Positions 55,951 to 64,000 of a stretch of 64,000 nt of DNA are shown in pieces (position 1 is the first letter of the stretch; the number at the start of each line of letters is the position of its first letter). Where the stretch lies: contig WNNJ02001497.1 of the NCBI GenBank assembly GCA_012934845.2, positions 1 through 64,000 on the forward strand. Direction: 5' to 3'. The stretch is from Pomphorhynchus laevis (Eukaryota > Acanthocephala > Palaeacanthocephala > Echinorhynchida > Pomphorhynchidae). The translations under genes were made by a program, and so were the position numbers. The notes under the pieces were generated by a model that saw nothing but the letters and a program-made list of their open reading frames with translations, did not search any database and had not been told where the DNA came from.

Positions 55951-57055
55951 TGGTTTTCCCTGAATGCGGAAAAATATCAGGGAAATTAGGGAAATTCATG
56001 AATTCATCAGGGAAATTTATATTCACTGATATCCTATTATATATAATATATACATATATTATATATTATATATTATATATTCTATAGTTTAGACACTTGT
56101 TTTATAAAATTATAAAATTTTATATTAAATTTTTTAATCAATTATAAAATTTTATTAATAAATTAATTTTAATTTATTATGTGATTTTTTAAAAGTCTAA
56201 TATTAAAATTAAATTTATTATAAAAACCTTATCAAAATTTAAAACTGTTTAGAATGATAGCTAACAAATTAAGTAGATTTGAATTTCATCAAAATTAAAT
56301 AATTATATCGAAATTAATTAATCTTTTTGTATATTTATATATCTGGCAGCGATATACGTCTTATCAATGCTAATGAATTGTTTCATTTGGTAAAAAGCAA
56401 ATTATTACCGACATTTAAATAGTAAAATGTTACTTTATGATCTTTTGGTTTATGGATTATCTCTAACAGATTAATTTATTTGCTTCATAATTGCATCTAT
56501 TGAAGTTTCGATACTTTAAAACTTTTAATCACTTAAAGTTTTAATACTTTATCAAATCTATTTGATTGAAATTTTCAAAATAAAGATATGACGAATATGA
56601 CGAATAGTTAATGTTATTCCAGACAAATTGAGTTATGAAATGGTGCAACGAACTTTAAAAAAACGCTTGCTATATTTTAGTAACCATTTGTGAATTTTAC
56701 GAATTCCCAATTCAACTAATAAAGTCTAACAAATTTAATTGACTAGAAACTCTTCGAAACATCCGTATTTTAAAGTGTATTTTAATGAATATATTTTATA
56801 AATACACTCATTAGTAAAATAAAATATTACATCAGATACATCTGATATAATTTTGACTGCTGTATCGATTAACAAAATTAAATCCCAATATAATTAAAAC
56901 CCACATATAATTCGAAAACCCTAATATAAATCAAATTTGTTTTGATATAATTCGAAACTTGATAACAAAACGTAATACATCAGGAATATGACCTGCGATT
57001 AAAAAATACTTTAATATTTCTTTTAATTTGTGTTTAGAAAATTTAAAATTTATCC
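55951..57055. other. AT-rich non-coding DNA
   Basis: Nothing recognisable apart from a TA tract at 56037-56080. Confidence 0.35.
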
Positions 57056-57058
57056 AAA

Positions 57059-57150
57059 AGTCTGATGATACCAACGTCAAAGTTTTAAAGTCTTTGCTGA
57101 TACCAATGTCAAAGTTGTAAAGTCTTAGCTGATACCAATGTCAAAGTTTT
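57059..57150. repeat. Minisatellite, three units of about 32-36 bp
   Basis: Repeats of CTGATACCAATGTCAAAGTT with variants, starting at about 57061, 57098 and 57130. Confidence 0.75.
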
Positions 57151-57574
57151 ATGTTATAGAGCCATACGGATTTTTTATATGTATCAATATCAATTCCAGT
57201 CGAGCATTTGATTTGAACAATGCGTCGCGACAAATCCTTGAGGTGGTATGTCATCAATATCCCCATCATTAATTAATCGTCCATGTTTTTTAAGATATAC
57301 GTTTAAATATGCGGAATTGGATACTAAAAATAAAAAGAGATAAATATTACAATAAAAGACATTTTACATGTCTCATTTTATTACAAAAAAATATTATAAA
57401 TATTACATGTGTCTCATTTAAAACAATTGAGAAATATAAAACTTAACCATTTACAAATCAGATATTTATATTATTATAATATATTTAAAAAATATATTGT
57501 TTAGAAAAAATAGTAAATAAATATTAATAAATGATAAAGTAAAATCAAATAATCCTTGTGACTGTCGTTTTAAC

Positions 57575-57718
57575 GTTATTAGGGCTCATCAGTAGGGGAA
57601 CTAAACTCTAAAAGGGATAACTATAGAAACCACTTAGCAAGATTACTGTTGCGATTATTAGGGCTCATCAGAAAGGGAAATAAACTCTAAAGAAGGATAA
57701 CTATAGAAACCACAACCA
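57575..57718 (-). repeat. Two 79-bp tandem repeats with hammerhead-like box
   Basis: Plus-strand unit: ATTAGGGCTCATCAG, AAACTCTAAA, GGATAACTATAGAAACCAC. On the minus strand CTGATGAG occurs at 57592-57585 and 57671-57664, 79 bp apart. A GAAA box is not found at the right distance (GCAA instead), so any hammerhead would be degenerate. Confidence 0.6.
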
Positions 57719-57991
57719 ATATTACTATTGCAATTAGTACTATTACTATTATTATTACATAGGACTGTGATATTGCAATTCACATTTCTGACACGTTCTA
57801 CTCATCAACAAGATTCAAAAACAAAGCAATTTAAAATAATATAATTATCAATTTAATAATACAATTAATTTAAACTAATAAAAGTTAAAAATACAGAATA
57901 ACTGAAGAAATAGCTAAATTTTGAAATATTAAATTTGAAACTTTATATATAATTAGGTAGAATGATGAGAAACACTGCTCCGCGATTCAAT

Positions 57992-58350
<359 letters not shown>

Positions 58351-58490
58351 CTATATGATATAAAATTATAAAAATGTATCTTCAATTGGGATTATGTGAG
58401 AAAGCAAGCAGCGACAGCAAATAAAATTCCTACCGAATAAAATTAGGATGATCCGGAAAGCACGTTGTCAGTCTAAAGAGGCTATGCCCA

Positions 58491-58673
58491 TGCTACCACG
58501 TTAGCAAATTCTCGGAAATGCCTTTTTAATATGTCACAAGGCGGCCGAAATGACTGATTGTAGTCCACCCTACTGGTGAGTGCTCCAGGCTACCATCAGC
58601 TCGTCTAGGAGTGATAAGGAAGTCTGCACTGCATGTAATCGAACTCAGGTTTTTGGCAAAATCTACAATTATA
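58491..58673. mobile_element. Second copy of the MITE, inverted and shorter
   Basis: Reverse-complement orientation relative to the interior of 57992-58350: shares CACGTTAGCAAATTCT, GTCACAAGGC.GCCGAAA, CTAGGAGTGATAAGGAAGT and the end ATCTACAATTAT. It lacks the outer inverted-repeat arms. Confidence 0.75.
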
Positions 58674-60795
58674 GACGTTAGAATTGTCTTGGTTATAAAT
58701 TCTTACAATTGAAAAAGGCTTTGGTAAAACGTCAATACATCTGTATTGCTAATTGTTGAGTCAATTTGATTACTTTTAAAGTTAAAAATATAAATATAAA
58801 TATTTTGTGAAAAAAATTAATTACTTTTAAAGATATATATATTAAGATTCGTATATTTATTATATATATTAAGATTAATATATATAAGTAACCACCAAAG
58901 ACCAGAGACAAATTGTTTATTTCGACAACATTTCGATTCTCAATTGGATCTTTATTAAGTCAAATTATTGTAATTAACCTGAATACTTATAAATTTAATC
59001 AAAATGATGGTCAATGGAGATAATGCGTTTAAGAAGAAAAGTAAATTTTAAGAAGAAATTATGTAAATACTTAAACTATTTTAATTTAAAGAAATTTTTG
59101 ATCGATATTTTAATAGTTGCTACTTAAAGAATTTAAAGTCGTGTTAATTAACATTTTACTTTCGTCAAATTCAAAGATTTGATAAAACACAAATTACAAT
59201 TCTTTTTAATTTACCTTCAATATGCGATATACTAAATTTATCTGGCATTGTCAGATACATTAGCAGAAAATATGATATCAAGCACAAAGCAAAGATAGAT
59301 ATCAGCATAATTAGCACAAGGTCAGTCCACAATCTAAATATTAAAAAGGGTTTATCAAAATATCATATGCTTTAAATAACATTATTACTTGTGAGGTAAA
59401 TAAAACAAACCAATTGAATCTAAGATGTCTTTTGGTAAATACTTCCAGGCAAGGAATATTGCTACAAATAAATGATATAAGGATTACATACGGTCCGCAT
59501 ATATTTGTAAATACTAAGAATTGTATTTTGCACTTTATAATATAACTTTAATATAATATAACTATAACTTTATAATATAACAGAATATTCAATATTTTAT
59601 TTAACAAAATATTTATTTGGTATTAAATCATTCTACTTTAACATGTATAATGATCGTCAGCTAATATGACAACGATCGAAACGTGAAATTCAGTTTTTAA
59701 ATCAGCAACTTATGAGATTCAATTTATGGATGATTTACAGATCTAATTTGGAATAAAAAAAGTGGATTCAAATTGAAAAACTTTAAAAATAAAGCTCCTA
59801 ATTCAGGAAAACTGAAAAGTAGTAAGCGAGTCGGATGATCGTCAACTAACAACAAAAGAACCGTAACGTAAAATGCAGGTATTGATTCAATGACTTTATT
59901 CAATTACTTTATTCTGTATTTCGTAATTGTATTATTGCAATCTCTTAAACTATTAAACATACAATCGAAATTTACTAGTTCATTAAATATCATCATGAAT
60001 TTTGAATCGAGCATATCCTAATTTAATTTTGTATAAGCTATATACCTTATTAGATTCCCTATCAAAAAGCACTAAACGAAAAAGGAATGCTTTAAAATAA
60101 TAATTTTCTATAGTAAATGTGTGATTATCTGAAACGTACTGTTATCAAGTATATACCAAAATTAGATTCAATTATCTTGCTAAAATAACTTATAATGAAC
60201 TTATATAAATTACAAATATAATCGATTATAATTAATTTAGTTATATGTATACCTAAATTAATAAGAATGTATTATAATAATACAGTAATGTATTTAATCT
60301 GATTGTATCCAGTCATCAACAGAAATGTCGTCTAGATCAATTTAAATATTCTAATTGAGAATAATTTAATCAAGGGTGGTCGTTTCATATCTAACGTAAT
60401 ACGGTTGATAGCCGGCATCTAATAAAAGTATTAGATGCCGGATAGGAATGCTCTGAGTAAATCCAGTAAAATAAATATGCATTAAAATTGAGATATACAA
60501 GCTTTTATGTATGAAAAATTTTAAAAACAAATCAAATGACGGCGTTTTCCTTATTAACAATGCCTGGTCCACAAGTTAAAACTAAACAGACGTAAAAATG
60601 TACAACTCCATAATACGGATTTTAGCGGTAACTACGGAATTGATTTAAATATTTCAAAGCATATTAAACGCAAAATATAAATAGGAAACACTTTAAAGGA
60701 TACAACATAACACTCAAACAGCATTTCGACCCCTTACGAAACCACACATCAAATGACAGCCGCTGGGATAACATGCCACATATGTTAAGGGATGT
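58674..60795. other. AT-rich non-coding DNA
   Basis: No gene recognised over about 2.1 kb. A short hairpin with GCCGGCATCTAATA and its complement is at about 60411-60440. A 68-codon minus-strand frame at 60366-60572 has no motif. Confidence 0.4.
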
Positions 60796-61532
60796 TTGTC
60801 ACGCGTTTGTTTTGTCGTAGGAGTGTTCGGCTTACTGTATTATTATATTTTCATCAATTTTAACAATTTAATTCGGAAATGTCGTGCAGTACTAGTATGG
60901 TCGGAGGATCAAAGAGCTCAAGTGAAACAAATTTTCCAGCAAAAGCAAGCAAGGTTAGTGCTATTTCTTCTAATTTTTTGATCTCAAGAACGGAGGGAGA
61001 ACTCCCTTCTGTGCCTAAATTGGTAAACCTGGTAATAATCAGACTTCAACCATTTAAGCATAATAATATCTTCAATATATTCCCAAGGGAGTTTACATGC
61101 GCTTATAAGAAGATAATTCTATTTAATTCAATAAAATACTTAGACTCCGAAATCCGGATTTCTTTCAGCTCTCAAGATCTGGCAGCATCGTACCAGATCT
61201 GAAAATTAATAACTATCCGCTCTTCGCAACGGATGAGAATTAAGGAGCCCATACATCTGAGTACAGAATTCACAATATTCGCCCATCTTGGGCAAGAAAG
61301 GCCAGCCTAAACCAGTAGCATTATGTTCTAACACAGTCGATAAGGCGGAATGCATAGCTAAAAGTAAATATAACCCCTGCTTGGGGCACAAACTTTTTGT
61401 ACACTTATAGACGCTGACGACTTAGCATACCCTCATTGCGATGGGTGCCACCTTTGGGGGTGGCACTGGTCCTCGAACTGCACTAGGCCCCGTAGTGTGG
61501 GGTTTGCAGCTCTTATGACGTCAATGATGGTA

Positions 61533-61607
61533 AATGTGCTCGCTCCCCCTCTATGTTCCAATTGAAGTGGTCAGCACTGCAATTGGAACATAGAGGGGGA
61601 GAGAGCA
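61533..61607. repeat. Inverted repeat inside the LINE
   Basis: CCCCCTCTATGTTCCAATTG and its exact complement flank about 20 bases, giving a stem of about 27 bp between the ORF1 remnant and the endonuclease start. It may be a structured interval or an insertion. Confidence 0.75.
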
Positions 61608-61767
61608 CAACTCTCAGCACTGCTGGGAGTTTTTGGCCTCAAAGGGAGATGAAGACAATGCGGTGGGCAATTGTCTTCTCCTCGTAGCTCGGAGAGTGAT
61701 AAGGGCAACTTTCTCTCTCCTGGTTCCTGCTAAGAGGTAGGCATCCCACTCCAGCTGACGTAACACA

Positions 61768-62082
61768 ATGCAAAGTAGTCAAGGGCCTTTTTCACTGGAT
61801 ATCCTTCAGTGGAATTCAAGAAATGGTTCCTCCCTTAGCCTTCTATCTGGTAGATATGCAGATATTATAGTCTTTCAGGAAACCCGGTCTATCCGTCACC
61901 CACAGGACATTACTCAATTTATTCCCAAGCCCATTTACACCCACTTTACTCCGTACATAACCCATCCTCACTCCGCTTCATCTCAAGGTCTTTTAACCCT
62001 AGTTAAATGCTCCTTAAGATCGTCCCTCCTTTTAAACTATTCTTGTCTAGCCCTGTCTTGTATAGCTATATCACTTTGTTAA
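61768..62082 (+). pseudogene. LINE AP-endonuclease N-terminal domain
   Basis: 104 codons: LDILQWNSRNG (first endonuclease motif, usually QWNxRG), ADIIVFQETRSI (catalytic QE.. motif) and SSQGLLTLVKCSL. The frame stops in mid-domain; homology continues in other frames (YDILLCDSNDRTGRW at about 62168-62215 corresponds to the GDFNAHH motif, with D retained). Confidence 0.72.
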
Positions 62083-63095
62083 AGCGGAAAACGTATCAGT
62101 ATAGCCAATATCTATATATGGTCAGAGAAAATTCACAAGAACCGTGAGCTCCTGGGCCGTATTTTGGGTAGTGCCTATGACATTTTACTCTGTGACTCTA
62201 ACGACAGAACTGGTCGTTGGATTAATGCAGTACTCCGCAAGGACAGGAACGACTACCTTATTCATAAACCACCTTCCCCCACCTTTCATTGCTTAACAAC
62301 CAATTCTCTAATCTACATATTACTGCTTTAAAATATGTGGTTGTTAAAATCCATCTGTATTGAGCGGCCACACCAAAAACAGACAACCTCTCATGACCTA
62401 ATTCGTTGGCGGATATAAGAAGATACGTTGCTTAGAAGGAGGTTTCAGTTAGATCCCATCAGAGTGGCTTTCTTTCAGGCAGCTATCTAACTCTTTCCCA
62501 GAATTGGTAATGAGAGTTTGACCGAATTTAATTCCTGCCTATCATCGCAAGCTACCGTGTTTCTTTCGACTAACTATAAAGGTCGTATTTAAATCCCGCT
62601 CCAACAAACTCAAGGTTATGACTAAAATGCTACACCTTCCCAATTTCTCTATTTCCACCATACAGGCCCGCTCGAATAAATACTGGAGCTCTATATATAG
62701 GTTCCACCTGAGCAGAGGTAGGGTAGCCTTGCTCATATTAAACCTTCTGTCTTCCTTTTGCAAGATATTCAAGAAAGAGAAATTTGTCTGTTGGAAAAAA
62801 AGGACTGTGGGTTGGATTGGGGGCGTTGGCCTTGACAGAGTTTTGGAAGAGTAACTATCCCTACATAACTATGGAGTCACTTAATCTCCCCAACCAATCC
62901 CACCTTGGTGTGACTTCAGGAGTAGAGACTTATCTGTTACAGATATACTTAACTTTTGGGGTCCATTTCCGGGCACCTCAAAATCCGTCGCTTCACTATC
63001 TTCTAGGGTCTGCCAGCTTTTGACAGCCGATCAAAGAAGAGAAGTGGCCGTCACAATGCGTTTAGCCTCATTATCCGATGTAGCCGGTATCAATA

Positions 63096-63602
63096 TTGGT
63101 CGTAGGATTTTTTTACCCAAGCGTACTCCGGTCTCATGTCCTGAGGGACCTGCGGCCCATTTTGATTCAAAACTCCCTCATCTCCATCTGCGAAAGAGCG
63201 CTTGCATGTAGAATCTGCGACTATTCTAGTAGGTGTAAGATGATCCCATCGAGTTTCCATAGGTTTGTCAAAGGGCGATCGGTCCATCCAGCTATAGGTG
63301 AAGTGCATCAGTTTTGTCGGAATAACTGTCAACAACTCCCTGTGGCTGTTTTCCTAGACTTTTCTGTTGAATTTGACGGCATCTCCATTCCCTTCGTTAT
63401 CTCCACTCTCAGGTCCCTCGGTTTGCCTGAGAGAAGTGTTAATAGGGTGGAGATATTACTGTACGCCAAGCGCTTCTACTATGAAGACGACCTTGATGCG
63501 CGTCAGTTCTACTCTATTACGGGTGTGCATCAAGGCTCTCCATTTTTTTCCTATCTTATATCTTATTGCCTCCATTGTACTATTCAAGAATTTAAAACGT
63601 GA
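63096..63602 (+). pseudogene. LINE reverse transcriptase segment
   Basis: 168 codons covering RT motifs 1 to B: RPILIQNSLISICERAL, FVKGRSVHPAIGEVH, AVFLDFSVEFDGI (motif A, LDFSxxFD) and SITGVHQGSPFFSYLI. The catalytic YADD motif (here YAYD) comes in the overlapping frame 63599-63796/63367-63855, so there is a frameshift between motifs B and C near 63595. Confidence 0.75.
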
Positions 63603-64000
63603 TCAACATCTTGTGGTATACGCTTATGATACCACAGCCCTGTTCTCTGGTCGCAGGGTGCAAAGATGTAGTCTCGGAAATCAGTCGCTTAATTTTAAGA
63701 TTAACAGACCAGCTGACCCCATCCAATCTTATTTTTTACTCCTCCAAATCGCAGGTGGTTGTCTTTCATGGCACTCCTTCTACAAAGAAAAATTAAAGAG
63801 ACAAGCATCAGCTCTATCTTCCATATTGACTATTCAACTACACCTCCCTTCATAAGTCGATTAAAATAACTGGGGTTCAGTGTTACGGTGAACTGGTCGG
63901 CGAAAGCTGACCTAGATAGACTTAAACGTACCTTAAGAAAGCTAGGTGGGCCCTGAAACGGTCTCAGCATCTGTCATTGAATGGGAAACCCAAGTGCGCC

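Larger units (their letters stand above)
60796..64000 (+). mobile_element. LINE with ORF1, AP endonuclease and RT, cut by the window end
   Basis: Left part (about 60879-61500): ORF1-like remnant, ending with Cys/His clusters near 61420-61480 (AYPHCDGCHLWGWHW) that may be a zinc knuckle. From 61768: endonuclease start SLDILQWNSRNGSS, DIIVFQETRS. From about 63290: RT with VAVFLDFSVEFDGI (motif A), GVHQGSPFFSYL (motif B) and VVYAYDTTALFSG, where the usual YADD is YAYD. Then QVVVFHGTPSTKK and a post-RT segment at the right edge. The copy carries many stops and frameshifts, and the altered YADD also argues against activity. Same family as 15105-15745 and 17330-19330. Confidence 0.8.

Overview
The window is very AT-rich eukaryotic DNA with spliced genes, tandem satellites and dense transposable-element debris. 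Barrier-to-autointegration factor, a metazoan protein, and an animal-type Tousled-like kinase point to an invertebrate animal. I cannot assign the phylum from sequence alone.

Host genes: (1) a Tousled-like kinase (TLK), + strand, about 1.38-10.28 kb, missing its 5' exons, with an EF-hand-like gene (3216-3752, minus) lying antisense in one intron. (2) BAF/BANF1, + strand, three exons, 28281-30326. (3) Deoxyhypusine hydroxylase (DOHH), minus strand, three exons spanning 42322-34380, with all four His-Glu motifs. (4) An unrecognised secreted or membrane-anchored protein of 261 residues, 54835-55620. These genes share no pathway and are only neighbours.

Mobile DNA fills most of the rest. The dominant family is a Penelope-like retroelement with a permuted domain order (GIY-YIG endonuclease upstream of the RT, as in Naiad-type elements). 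It has a near-complete copy at about 50.28-53.28 kb, a long copy at 36.5-39.2 kb and fragments at 10.9, 13.2, 14.6, 25.9-27.7 and 48.6-50.1 kb. The 36.5-39.2 kb copy sits inside a second, classical Penelope (RT, then C-terminal GIY-YIG), and that nest sits in DOHH intron 2. One LINE family with an AP endonuclease and RT has three copies (15.1-15.7, 17.3-19.3 and 60.8-64.0 kb). There is also a Merlin/IS1016-type DNA transposon with about 560-bp terminal inverted repeats (42.6-44.9 kb) plus a deleted derivative, rearranged IS630/Tc1-like pieces, a hAT-like MITE, foldback palindromes, and 165/181-bp satellites between BAF and DOHH (30.6-34.1 kb).

The most unusual signal is a pair of 249-bp direct repeats, exactly 465 bp apart (23756-24004 and 24221-24469). 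Each carries a hammerhead-ribozyme-like core (CTGATGA, GAAA, a very short stem III and a perfect 6-bp stem I). Two-copy direct repeats with short-stem-III hammerheads are the layout known from Penelope pseudo-LTRs and animal retrozymes. Weaker hammerhead-like boxes also occur in the Penelope tails of this window.
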